In this document: piece by piece, positions 1 to 9,059 of the stretch | Position numbering within the stretch: the first letter of the stretch is position 1 | Layout of the letters: each line of letters starts with the position of its first letter | Source: Multifurca ochricompacta | Taxonomy: Eukaryota; Basidiomycota; Agaricomycetes; Russulales; Russulaceae | Direction of reading: 5' to 3' | Assembly (NCBI GenBank): GCA_022496185.1 | Contig: WTXG01000045.1 | Span: 62,001-126,000, forward strand | DNA length: 64,000 nucleotides | Position numbers and translations under genes: made by a program | Notes under the pieces: generated by a model | Told to the model about the DNA's origin: nothing | Seen by the model: the letters and a program-made list of their open reading frames with translations, nothing else | Databases searched by the model: none

Positions 1-559
1 GCCCTATTTTCTTCACTCTCCCCAACCGGGACCCCACTCATCCACCGACCCTTCATTTCCTCATTACGTCTCCCTCCTGGGACCCCTCACATGCGTTGCT
101 TCCATCCCCGTGACTGTTGTTTGGACTTGTATATCTACTGTTTGTCTATGATTGTCCTTTCTTATCTTCTTATCTTTATGACCGGACATTTACTTAATCC
201 CCTATCAGAAGCCAGGCTTTACACCGTCCGCTTTCGCATCTTTGGGCCACATGACTCCGATATCCTTATCTATAGACGCCCATCCATTTACGTATATAAG
301 TCCATCTTAGCTATGCTGTAGACTTCAGACTCGACTTATTGAATACATCGGTGTTTGTCTTTCGGACTTCCCTTTGCAATCTCTGACTCGTCTGTCTCAG
401 TGCTTTTGGCACTCTCCGCTCAACATCGTCTTAGGGAACAGCCCCTTCGACTTTGACTCATCCCCTAAAACTCCAAGAGGTCCTATTGACCTCTTATCTG
501 AAACCCTTGACCAACGCTGTCGCACAAGTCGTGCGGAACGTCCCACACCGGACGTAACA
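1..559 (+). mobile_element. LTR of Ty3/gypsy family (gypsy-4 type), cut by the window edge
   Basis: This matches the LTRs of the gypsy element at 53754-63048 through the U3, the TATA box, the AGACTCGACTT transcript-start motif and the terminal CGTAACA. The first bases of the LTR lie left of the window, so its other flank cannot be seen. It is inserted in the left arm of the foldback repeat, which resumes at 560. Short ORFs here are fortuitous. Confidence 0.85.
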
Positions 560-941
560 AGTCTGGAGCTGTCCATTCTATTCCCAAAGGGTTTATATAC
601 GTAATTACAACCGGGACTTTGGTCTGTGCACCACTTTAGGGGAGGTTAACTTCGCTTTAACTCCCTACTGATCCACCAATGAGAATAGCCCCACTTTTGG
701 GCTTAGAAATCCGCAGTCCGCAGTCCGCAGTTTGTGGACTGCTGTTTAGGCATTGTGGGGTTCTGTTAGTACTCTTCCCACAGGTCTCCAATTTGGCAGG
801 AGTCCGGCCCTGGTCCGGACCGGCCCTTCTCTGGTCTTAATCTAGGGTTATCTTCGTTTCTGAGGGTTTTACAAGGTCTCTGGGAGCGTCTGAGGATTTC
901 TGGGGGGTCAGGAGGTTTTCTAGGGTGTCAGTTCATGACAC
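560..941 (-). repeat. Foldback repeat, left arm
   Basis: Bases ~560-866 are the reverse complement of ~10,483-10,803: the same GGACTGC/GCAGTCC-rich stretch, the same TATA-like TATATA near 595 (10,757 on the other arm) and the same 'gtggggttctgttagtac' segment. About 75 bp more (to 941) has no partner. With the inserted LTRs removed, the two arms would lie almost back to back. There is no coding capacity. Confidence 0.75.
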
Positions 942-2150
942 TGTGACGGTTTGCGATGTTTTTGTGACACAGGTTGTGACGAGAATGTGACGGTTTTCGA
1001 GTCGCACGTGCGCACGCATTCGGTTTTGAGTTTCTAATCTCTGCCCTCGAGTCATGTGACAAGGGGCTGACATTACTTATCATTTGCTTGTTTAAGTGCA
1101 CATCATGCTTGTGCTACAGAGGGTGCAACCCCTCTTATTACTTCTCATCTCAGCTCAGGGCATAACCCCTGGAGCATATGGTTACTTGGATACATGTTGG
1201 AACCTTCTAGTTAGCTTACATTTACTGATTGTGCCTCACTCAAGATGTACTTAAGCTACTAGATTTACTGAGACAGACCTTAAGTCTGTTCTCTTGTACC
1301 TAATACAGGTGTATTCGACTTCACAAAGACCCCCTTGAACTCCCTAAGTAGCAGCTTGGAGAGCCTTCTTCCCCAGTGACTTTAGCAGGGCTGATTGCCA
1401 CTGCTCTCGACTCGTTTCCTGCATGCGCCCCCTGTCACGGCTCTATTTTATTTTTCCTTTTCTTTTCTCCCCTTTGGATCACATGACTGTGGGAAGATTA
1501 CCCAGCAGTCTCAACACGTGATCATGGGAATGTAGTCGTGACATGGACCATGTGACCGAGTCACATGTAATAGTCACATGCTGCTTAGTCAGCACAAGAG
1601 CCACTCAACAATAACAAGTCGATTCTCTATTGTGTTTACCACAATAAGCAAAGCCCCACAGTTTGGATGGTTCTAGACCAAGTGGAGCTGCTATCAAGAT
1701 AAGAGGAGTCCAGCCTAGAAGGTTCTAGGTAAGTGGAGCTCTAGATAAGGGCCCAGGTTGGGCCATGGCCAATTTTAGCACAGAATCACATGTATCAGTA
1801 GATAGACGTGTTCCAGACCTAAGGGCTAGACTACATATCAGTTATCTACTCCACAATGACATCATTATGACATCACATTGTGGAGCATGATCAGTCAGCA
1901 GAGTAAAGCAGCTTACGAATCACAAAGATAAGGCTCAGTCAGCAATACAGCTGACTGATACTTGCTGATTCTTGCTTACACCTACTGCTTACCTCGTTAC
2001 ACTGAGAAATGTATATAAGACCCTCTGTAACAGCCTGTAGCCCCCATCTTGTCCTCTTGGGGCTGCAGGTGAGTAACTGTCTACACAAGTTCAATACATA
2101 GTGCTAATAACATGCTGCCTCCCTGTGTGACTCGATCCTTTGGATCTTGT

Positions 2151-2743
2151 TGTTACAGTCTCTGCCAAGTAACCCCGTTTTCTTCACCCTCCCCAACGAC
2201 GACCCCTCTTTACCGCCTACCTTACACTTCCTGATCACGTCCCCATCCTGGGACCCCTCATGTGCCCTACTCCCGTCCCTGTGATTCGCTTTGGACTTGT
2301 TGACCCGTTGTTTACCTATGTTTGACTCTTATCGCGTTATCCTTTATCTCGTTATCTTTACGACCGGACACTTACTTAATACCCTATCAGAAGCCAGGCT
2401 CTACGCCCTCCGCTTTCGTATATTTGGGCCCACATGACTCCGCGTTATCTTATCTTTAGACGCTCATTCGATTACGTATATAAGTCCGCTGTAACTACAC
2501 TGTAGACCTCAGACTCGACTTATTGAATACATCGGTGCTTGTCTTCTGGACTTCCCTTTGAACGCTCTGACTCGACCATCTCAAGTACTTCTGGTACTTT
2601 CCGTTCAACATCGTCTTAGAGTACAGCCTCTTTGACTTTGACTCTTCCCACATAACTCCAAGAGACCCCATTGGTCTCTTATCTGATATACGAACAAACG
2701 CTGTCACACAAGTCGTGTGGAACGTCCCGCACCGGACGTAACA
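2151..2743 (+). promoter_or_regulatory. 5' LTR with promoter
   Basis: A TATA box TATATAAG lies at 2477-2484. The motif AGACTCGACTT at 2511-2521, 34 nt further on, is the predicted RNA start: it is kept in most related LTRs of the window and is complementary to the primer-binding site. U3 is therefore about 360 bp and R-U5 about 233 bp. There is no ATG in R-U5. Confidence 0.85.
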
Positions 2744-2745
2744 TC

Positions 2746-2756
2746 AAGTCGAGTCT
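2746..2756 (+). promoter_or_regulatory. Primer-binding site, Tf1-like self-priming type
   Basis: AAGTCGAGTCT begins 2 nt after the 5' LTR and is the exact reverse complement of the 11 nt at 2511-2521, where the transcript should start. In the fission yeast element Tf1 the first 11 nt of the mRNA fold back on the primer site and prime reverse transcription; the length, position and complementarity here are the same. The gypsy-4 element has the same site at 62455-62465. Confidence 0.8.
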
Positions 2757-2762
2757 CTCACA

Positions 2763-4274
2763 GTGGCTTCCAGCCGCAGTCAGACCCTCTTCCGAGAAGA
2801 ACTTATTGAACGCAGAGACGAGCATAATCTTTCACAGCAAGTACTTGGCTCTGCCACCTGGAAGGATTTTGAGTCCGAGTTTGGATACTACATCTATCAC
2901 GACGGAAGATACCAACCGGTAGAATACGACGACGAAAAGAGAGTTTGGTATCGTATCCGATACTCGGATAGCCGACACTCTTGGGTCACTACGGGACCCG
3001 CCCCACCAGAATTTGGATTAGGGCCGTGGAGAGAAAATCCCCCAGCCATTGTCACGGACTCTGAACCAGAAGAGTACGTAGAAGAACATAGCGAAGAAGC
3101 ACTGGTATTAGCGTCGACTACAACTCCAGTTGCACCAGCAGTTGTCACGATCAGAGCCCCTGCTTTGACAACTCCTCAGATATCCCTACAGTCCACCAGT
3201 ACCGTCAGACCACAGAAAATGTCCACTATTGCCGCCCAGCTCCCAGACCCAGCCCCTCCTCCGCCACCACCCCCACCAGTCATGTTGCCACCAAACATTC
3301 CCCCACCCTCGGGACGACTATCAGGTGTACTGCCCCAGACGTTCACTGGGGATCGGTCACAAAGTAAAAAGTTCATGTTGGAGTTCACGACATTCAAGAA
3401 CTTCAACCACGACGTCCCCCAAATAATTAACCCCTTCCAACGAGCTAATTTATTCTTATCGCTCATCCGGGGGGATGCAGTGGACGACTGGACGATGGAA
3501 CAACTGGAATGGTTGAACGAACAGGTTGAGAGTGGGCGTCGCACCACGAGTGAAGGTCTTTGGGAGACCATCGCTCAGCGATTTAAAGATGCGTTCATGG
3601 ACGGGCAAGCAAAGCAGAAGGCTGCCCGCGAACTGAAGTCCCTGAAAATGGACAAAGGGGATTTGGACGCCTATGTAGCGAAATTCAGAAGCTTGGCCAA
3701 TCGGGCCGGGTACGACACAGATGAAGAGGCAACACTAGACCTCTTCTCCCAAGGACTTCCGAACCCGCTAGTCAAAAATATCATCCAGTTTCACCACCCT
3801 AGCGACTGGGATACATGGGTTGATGCTGCCCGACGACAGCAGCAAGACTATCTCGATTTCCAGACACATTTTGGAGTCGACACCAAGAAGGGAAGGACCC
3901 GTGATCAGTGGAAGGTGGCCTTCGGGGTTAAACCTGCACATGCCTCCCAAAGAGACCCAAACGCCATGGATACCTCAGCAGATAGAACCAGAGCCTGGGC
4001 CACACTCACCGAAGACGAAAGACAAACATTGATGAAGGAAGGGAGATGCTTCCGTTGCAAGGCGCAAGGGCACATGTCTCGAGAGTGCCCTAAGAAAGGG
4101 GCGCGCGTGGCTGAAGCTATGGTCACACCTGTCCGCAATAACCCACCAACTGTCGATAAGAAAACGCCGACGAAGGAGGAAAAGGCACAAGAAATCTGGT
4201 CTAACATGATGAAGGAGAGTGAAGAAGTGCGAGCAATCCTAGTAGAAAAAGCATTCGCGAAAAAGGATTTTTGA
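2763..4274 (+). CDS. gag: Gag of gypsy-1
   Basis: Structural capsid/nucleocapsid protein, 503 residues as drawn. The N-terminal ~110 residues resemble nothing I recognise. A proline-rich linker follows near 160-180, then a retrotransposon-gag capsid region at ~190-380 (residues such as FTGDRSQSKKF and DLFSQGLPNPLV). A CCHC zinc knuckle CFRCKAQGHMSREC lies at ~429-442. The reading frame has no ATG before residue ~153. The start drawn is a GTG with A at -3 and G at +4, kept in gypsy-4; the real start may be this non-AUG codon. The frame ends in TTT TGA, overlapping pol, so Gag-Pol probably needs a -1 shift. Confidence 0.85.
   Translation: MASSRSQTLFREELIERRDEHNLSQQVLGSATWKDFESEFGYYIYHDGRYQPVEYDDEKRVWYRIRYSDSRHSWVTTGPAPPEFGLGPWRENPPAIVTDSEPEEYVEEHSEEALVLASTTTPVAPAVVTIRAPALTTPQISLQSTSTVRPQKMSTIAAQLPDPAPPPPPPPPVMLPPNIPPPSGRLSGVLPQTFTGDRSQSKKFMLEFTTFKNFNHDVPQIINPFQRANLFLSLIRGDAVDDWTMEQLEWLNEQVESGRRTTSEGLWETIAQRFKDAFMDGQAKQKAARELKSLKMDKGDLDAYVAKFRSLANRAGYDTDEEATLDLFSQGLPNPLVKNIIQFHHPSDWDTWVDAARRQQQDYLDFQTHFGVDTKKGRTRDQWKVAFGVKPAHASQRDPNAMDTSADRTRAWATLTEDERQTLMKEGRCFRCKAQGHMSRECPKKGARVAEAMVTPVRNNPPTVDKKTPTKEEKAQEIWSNMMKESEEVRAILVEKAFAKKDF
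4223..4274 (+). other. Gag-pol overlap, candidate -1 frameshift site
   Basis: The pol frame is open from 4223 and gag stops at 4272-4274, so a shift must fall in these 52 nt. The end reads GCGAAAAAGGATTTTTGA. A Phe tRNA on TTT could slip back by one onto TTT with the stop in the A site. The run GCGAAAAAGGATTTTTG is unchanged in gypsy-4, while the base after it differs. No canonical X XXY YYZ heptamer is present in the gag frame. Confidence 0.55.
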
Positions 4275-7200
4275 CCGGCTCTACCCCATCGGCCTGGGCA
4301 CGAGCATTACATGTAACCTCTGTGTATACTAGTCGCTTCAAATCACTGAAAATACCAGTACATTTCGAGACTACACAGAAGACGGCCGATCGTGACATCC
4401 TGATAGATTCAGGAGCCACCGACAACTTTATTAGCCCACGAATGGCAAGAACCATGGGATTGGGGATGCTGGCACTCCCCCAGGAGAAGAATATTTGGAA
4501 TATCGATGGAACGGCTAATCGGGCAGGAAAGATTACGCATTATACTGATCTTAATGTCCAAGTGGGAGAACAAATCAAAGTCATTCGCTTCCTAGTTACC
4601 AACTTAGGAGACGAAGATTTGATCCTAGGATATCCCTGGCTTGCAGCATTCAAACCAAAGATTAACTGGAGCGACGCAACCATGGACAAAGAGTTCTACC
4701 CTGTCCTGATCACATCCATGGGGTACGACTATATGGCTCGACATTCGGCGGTACAAAGAACAGAGAATGAGGACGAGGATGCGGGACGTTGCTTTGTCAC
4801 CAAAGCGTCAGAGCTCGCCCAGAAGGCAGTGGAGGGACACTCAGAGAAAACCTTTGAGGAGGTAGTGCCGGAAGCATACCACCGACACTGGAAGGTATTT
4901 TCAGAGGCGGAATCGCAGCGTTTCCCACCTGCGCGACCATGGGACCATGCCATAGAATTCACACCCAACACCCCATCAGCAATCGATTGTAAAATCTACC
5001 CATTGTCACAGACAGAACAAACGGCACTTACGGCATTCCTCGAAGAGCACTTGGCAAAGGGATATATTCGTCCATCGAAGTCGCCGTACGCATCACCATT
5101 CTTCTTTATCAAGAAGAAAGATGGCAAACTTCGACCTGTCCAAGATTACCGACGAATAAATGCCTACACTGTAAAGAACGCCTACCCCCTACCACTTATC
5201 TCAGAACTCATTGATACCATGCGAGACAAATCCCTATTCTCCAAGATGGATGTCCGCTGGGGGTACAATAACATCAGAATCAAAGAAGGGGATCAGTGCA
5301 AAGCGGCTTTCAAAACTAACCAAGGGCTCTTTGAACCAAATGTCATGTTTTTCGGTCTCACCAACTCGCCGGCCACCTTTCAAGCAATGATGAATCATAT
5401 CTTCCGCGACCTTATTCTCACTGGAGAGGTGGTAGTATATATGGACGACATCCTTGTGGCCACCACAGACGACCTTACCCACCACCGAGAACGGGTGCAC
5501 CAAGTGCTAGACATCCTGCATGAACACGACCTTTATCTTAAACCGGCCAAATGCTCATTCGAACAACAAAGCGTCGAGTACCTGGGAGTTATTCTAGAAA
5601 ACGGACGTGTGCGGATGGACCCGGTGAAGGTACAAGGGATCCGGGAATGGCCCACACCCACATGTGTCAAGGATGTGCGATCCTTCGTTGGATTCTGTAA
5701 CTTCTACCGACGATTCGTACGAGGGTTCTCAGGAATCGCCCAGCCATTAAATGGGCTGTTAAAGAAAAATGTACCCTGGCACTGGATGAGTGAACAACAA
5801 CAAGCCTTCGAACGTATTCGAGATATCGTTGGCTCAGAACCAGTCCTTCTACAGCCAGACTTAGAAAAGCCCTTCGAGTTAGAAGTCGACGCATCGCACT
5901 TTGCCAACGGTGCGGTATTAAACCAAAGAGACGCAACGGGATTACTTCACCCGGTCGCCTTTTACTCAGAGACATTCTCACCGGCTGAACGAAATTATGA
6001 CATCTGGGATAGAGAATTGCTCGCCATTGTAAAAGCACTACGACACTGGCGGCCATACCTGGCGGGGACCCCTCACAAGACTGTCATCCACACCGACCAT
6101 TCCAATCTGCTCTATTGGAAAGAACCTCACAAAATCAGCCGACGAGTTGCGCGCGAAGTCCTCGAGCTAGAGGAATACAACTTTGTATTGAAACACATTG
6201 CAGGAAGTCGCAATGCACGCGCAGATGCCCTGTCACGACGACCCGACTTGAGCAGCGGGGAGGAGGACAACAATGATATCACTGTACTCCCCGAAGAAGT
6301 CTTTGCAAAGACGGCCGTCATCAGTCTTCATGACATGGATCTATGGGCCCAAGTCTCGCAAAATATGAATCAGCAACTATGTCGAATGTGGGCAGACGCA
6401 CATAACCTGAAAGAGGTTGACGGACTTTGGTGGAAGGACGAGGATCGTCTCGTTGTCACCGGTGGTGACAACATTAAGAGGGGGGTGATCCATTTTCACC
6501 ATGACCTTCCCTCTGCAGGACACCCCGGCATTGCGAATACATATGCCCTGGCCAAACGAGATTACTGGTGGCCAAACATGAAAAAGGACGTGGAAACCTA
6601 TGTGAAAGGATGCGCGGACTGCCAAGCCAATAAAGTAAACACGCACCCACATCCACCAGCATTATCCCCAATTACTCCTGTGACCTCGCTCCCGTTCCAG
6701 ACCATCGCAATGGATTTCATCGTCAAGCTTCCCATTTCCAGGGGCTTTGATTCCATCTTGACCATCACAGACCACGACTGTTCCAAGGCAGCATTGTTTA
6801 TACCATGCAACGAGTCCATTACAGCAGAAGGAGTAGCCAAGCTCTACCTGGATCACGTCTACAGGCATTATGGCATCCCTGAAAAGATTATCTCCAACCG
6901 AGACCCCCATTTTACCTCCACATTTGCCAAGGCTCTCTGTAAAGTCTTAGACGTCACCCAAAACATCTCGACCGCCTATCATCCACAGACTGATGGGCAG
7001 TCAGAAAGGACGAACCAGTGGTTAGAACAGTATCTGCGATTCTGGTGCAATGGACGACAGGACGATTGGGCTGACTGGTTGGCAACTGTGGAATTTGCGC
7101 ACAACTCCTGGCCCAACGGGACCACTAAAACTTCCCCATTTTCACTTATCATGGGATGGACGCCGCGCACCACCTGGACCGCAAAACCCACAAATGTCCC

Positions 7201-7552
7201 CTCAGCTGCGCAACGTATCAACCAATGGGACGAGATTAGGAAATCAGCCAATGAAAACCTGCTGAAGGTGCAACAGGCCCTCTCAGAAAGGCCATCAAAG
7301 TTCACACCTTATCAAACCAATGAACTTGTCTGGTTAGAAGGGAAGCACATTCGTACATCACACCCAACGGCCAAACTAGCGCCCCGACGTCACGGACCCT
7401 TCAAGATAACAAGGAAGCTGTCAGATGTGTCATACGAACTCGAACTCCCATCCACATGGAGAATCCATCCGGTCTTCCATGCTCGACTTCTGACACCCTA
7501 CAAGGAGACGTCCCTGCACGGGGAAAACTTCCCAAGACCCCCCCTGAATTAA
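4271..7552 (+). CDS. pol: Pol polyprotein of gypsy-1 (PR-RT-RNase H-IN)
   Basis: Frame -1 to gag, no ATG needed. The aspartic protease has DSGATDNF at ~46-53. The reverse transcriptase starts near 230 and has YMDD at 390-393. RNase H has EVDASHFANG near 538. The integrase zinc region (HH...CADC) lies at ~740-785, and the catalytic core has Asp in AMDFIVKLP (~814), an expected Asp in SNRDPHF that is Asn (codon 6896-6898), and Glu in GQSERTN (~912). Gypsy-4 keeps SDQD at this place. The frame ends early at 7552 because a run of seven C at 7538-7544 is one base short; the chromodomain continues in the next frame. Copies the element RNA and would integrate it. Confidence 0.92.
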   Translation: MTGSTPSAWARALHVTSVYTSRFKSLKIPVHFETTQKTADRDILIDSGATDNFISPRMARTMGLGMLALPQEKNIWNIDGTANRAGKITHYTDLNVQVGEQIKVIRFLVTNLGDEDLILGYPWLAAFKPKINWSDATMDKEFYPVLITSMGYDYMARHSAVQRTENEDEDAGRCFVTKASELAQKAVEGHSEKTFEEVVPEAYHRHWKVFSEAESQRFPPARPWDHAIEFTPNTPSAIDCKIYPLSQTEQTALTAFLEEHLAKGYIRPSKSPYASPFFFIKKKDGKLRPVQDYRRINAYTVKNAYPLPLISELIDTMRDKSLFSKMDVRWGYNNIRIKEGDQCKAAFKTNQGLFEPNVMFFGLTNSPATFQAMMNHIFRDLILTGEVVVYMDDILVATTDDLTHHRERVHQVLDILHEHDLYLKPAKCSFEQQSVEYLGVILENGRVRMDPVKVQGIREWPTPTCVKDVRSFVGFCNFYRRFVRGFSGIAQPLNGLLKKNVPWHWMSEQQQAFERIRDIVGSEPVLLQPDLEKPFELEVDASHFANGAVLNQRDATGLLHPVAFYSETFSPAERNYDIWDRELLAIVKALRHWRPYLAGTPHKTVIHTDHSNLLYWKEPHKISRRVAREVLELEEYNFVLKHIAGSRNARADALSRRPDLSSGEEDNNDITVLPEEVFAKTAVISLHDMDLWAQVSQNMNQQLCRMWADAHNLKEVDGLWWKDEDRLVVTGGDNIKRGVIHFHHDLPSAGHPGIANTYALAKRDYWWPNMKKDVETYVKGCADCQANKVNTHPHPPALSPITPVTSLPFQTIAMDFIVKLPISRGFDSILTITDHDCSKAALFIPCNESITAEGVAKLYLDHVYRHYGIPEKIISNRDPHFTSTFAKALCKVLDVTQNISTAYHPQTDGQSERTNQWLEQYLRFWCNGRQDDWADWLATVEFAHNSWPNGTTKTSPFSLIMGWTPRTTWTAKPTNVPSAAQRINQWDEIRKSANENLLKVQQALSERPSKFTPYQTNELVWLEGKHIRTSHPTAKLAPRRHGPFKITRKLSDVSYELELPSTWRIHPVFHARLLTPYKETSLHGENFPRPPLN

Positions 7553-7752
7553 TTGATGGTGAAGTGGAGTGGGAAGTGGAGCAGGTTCTAGACTCCAGGT
7601 ACAGAGGCCGTGGGCGCAAACTGCAATACCTTATCAAGTGGAAAGGGTTCCCTGACTCTGACAACTCGTGGGAACCAGCTGGGAATATCTTCGCCCCGGT
7701 TCTTATCTCGGAGTTCCATGTCCGACATCCAGAAGCGCCCAAAGACAGTTAA
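7538..7752 (+). pseudogene. Chromodomain tail of pol, out of frame
   Basis: After the C run, the frame one base back reads PPELIDGEVEWEVEQVLDSR and then YLIKWKGFPDSDNSWEPAGN, the hallmark of a chromodomain (aromatic cage Y, W, W). In gypsy-4 the equivalent sequence (56823 on the minus strand) is in one frame with integrase, so the gypsy-1 break is a one-base loss. Chromodomains of chromoviruses steer integration to modified histones. Sequencing error in the homopolymer is the main alternative to a real mutation. Confidence 0.85.
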
Positions 7753-7828
7753 AAGAGTAGCCCCAGACCCCAGACAAATTCCCCAGTACATGCTCTCACA
7801 GCAACGTCCTACCACCATCCAATCAATT

Positions 7829-9028
7829 ATGTCTTTCGTCGCCGCCAACGCTGCCATTGATGCCTTCACGGCCACCACCGTAGTTGTCGAGAATTTCCCA
7901 TCCGCTCACCCTTCCACACGCCCCTCCTCACCCATCGACTACGAGGCCGCTGAGGCTCGGGTCAAGAACCAGTCCCCTAACCCGAATGACGACTTCGAGC
8001 ACAGTGAAGAACCGCACCCGAATGACCTATTAGGTATGGAGTTGGATGACGAAGCACCAGAGTTCCCCTTTTTCACCAATAACCCGAACTCCTCGACATA
8101 TTTCCCACTCGAGATCACCATGGCTGACGGGACAGTCGCCATTGCGAAGTATATATTCTACACCAACGGAGGAATGGACGTAGCTGGGTGTATGAAAAAG
8201 AATGGCCCTGTCTATGGGGCCCCAGTCTATTTAGAAGAGAGGTACACGGGACGCCTTCACCACACCATGACCGATGAACAACTCGGACACCTGGCCGCCG
8301 AGGACTCCCGCGCCTTCGCGATCGACGAGGTACTGAATGACATGCGCCTTCCGCGTCTCAAAGCTGAGGTAATGAGACTGCGGAAGAACTTGACACTGCG
8401 CACGACACTCAACCAACAGTACAAAGAGCATGCGAAGATGATGGCGCGGTTGACCAATGGCATGTTTCAAGTGGAGCAGGAACTGGTAGAGATTCGAAAG
8501 AGGTTGGAGATGGGGGATGCATACCAAACCATCGCTGAAAGGTACACTGATACGTATGCGCGACCTCTCCCCCCGCGATCATTAGGGGCCGCCCCAAAAC
8601 TGCTACCAAATCGGTTTGAGATGCCGCGTATGCACGAAAACCCCCGAGGAGAGACATGTTGGAGGTGCGACAGTAAGTACCATATCAGTTGGAACTGCCC
8701 CCTCAACCGCAAGTGGTGTCGGCACTGTCGCAGCAACCTCCACTGGAGCCGGTTCTGCATCTTTCGCCGTGTAGGAGTCGCCCTGACCATCATCAATCCA
8801 TCCGGCTGGTGCGGCAAGTGTCTCCGTCACAATGCAGGACATCGAGAACTGGACTGTCCAGTCCATGATCTCTGTCGCTCATGTGGTCAGCGTGGCCCTT
8901 ATGGGTTTCTCCGTACTCACCAATGCCCACAAGACTCGGATAAGGAGAACTATACCATGGATGATCGTAATGTAGCCGACGATTACCTGGAGCTAGTACA
9001 GGATGATGACGGTACGAGTCGTTTCTAG
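7829..9028 (+). CDS. Third ORF of gypsy-1: coiled-coil, multi-zinc-knuckle protein of unknown function
   Basis: 399 residues from the ATG at 7829, 76 nt after the pol/chromodomain stop. Gypsy-4 has the same ATG at 56749, 73 nt after its pol stop. The N-terminal third is acidic, the middle (~130-220) is predicted coiled coil, and the end has two exact CX2CX4HX4C knuckles (CWRCDSKYHISWNC, CRHCRSNLHWSRFC) followed by a CX2CX6HX4C variant and a further Cys/His cluster. I know no named family for it. The place is that of env, but it has no signal peptide or membrane segment. A nucleic-acid-binding role is inference. The frame is also open upstream into the chromodomain, which I regard as chance. 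Confidence 0.85.
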   Translation: MSFVAANAAIDAFTATTVVVENFPSAHPSTRPSSPIDYEAAEARVKNQSPNPNDDFEHSEEPHPNDLLGMELDDEAPEFPFFTNNPNSSTYFPLEITMADGTVAIAKYIFYTNGGMDVAGCMKKNGPVYGAPVYLEERYTGRLHHTMTDEQLGHLAAEDSRAFAIDEVLNDMRLPRLKAEVMRLRKNLTLRTTLNQQYKEHAKMMARLTNGMFQVEQELVEIRKRLEMGDAYQTIAERYTDTYARPLPPRSLGAAPKLLPNRFEMPRMHENPRGETCWRCDSKYHISWNCPLNRKWCRHCRSNLHWSRFCIFRRVGVALTIINPSGWCGKCLRHNAGHRELDCPVHDLCRSCGQRGPYGFLRTHQCPQDSDKENYTMDDRNVADDYLELVQDDDGTSRF

Positions 9029-9045
9029 CTGGGTCCACTAGAACC

Positions 9046-9059
9046 AGAAGAGGGGGTGA
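9046..9059 (+). promoter_or_regulatory. Polypurine tract
   Basis: AGAAGAGGGGGTGA directly precedes the 3' LTR, the expected place for the plus-strand primer. Confidence 0.6.

Noticed and set aside
91..604. Short ORFs inside LTRs (also in the LTRs near 2500, 9500, 37,500, 55,300, 62,800)
   Set aside because: They lie in U3 or R sequence, repeat with the LTR and have no protein features.
7610..7828. Longer third ORF starting inside the chromodomain
   Set aside because: The gypsy-4 copy starts at the equivalent of 7829 and the upstream part is the chromodomain in another frame.
7829..9028. Third gypsy ORF as an envelope gene
   Set aside because: No signal peptide, membrane span or glycoprotein features; it has zinc knuckles and a coiled coil.
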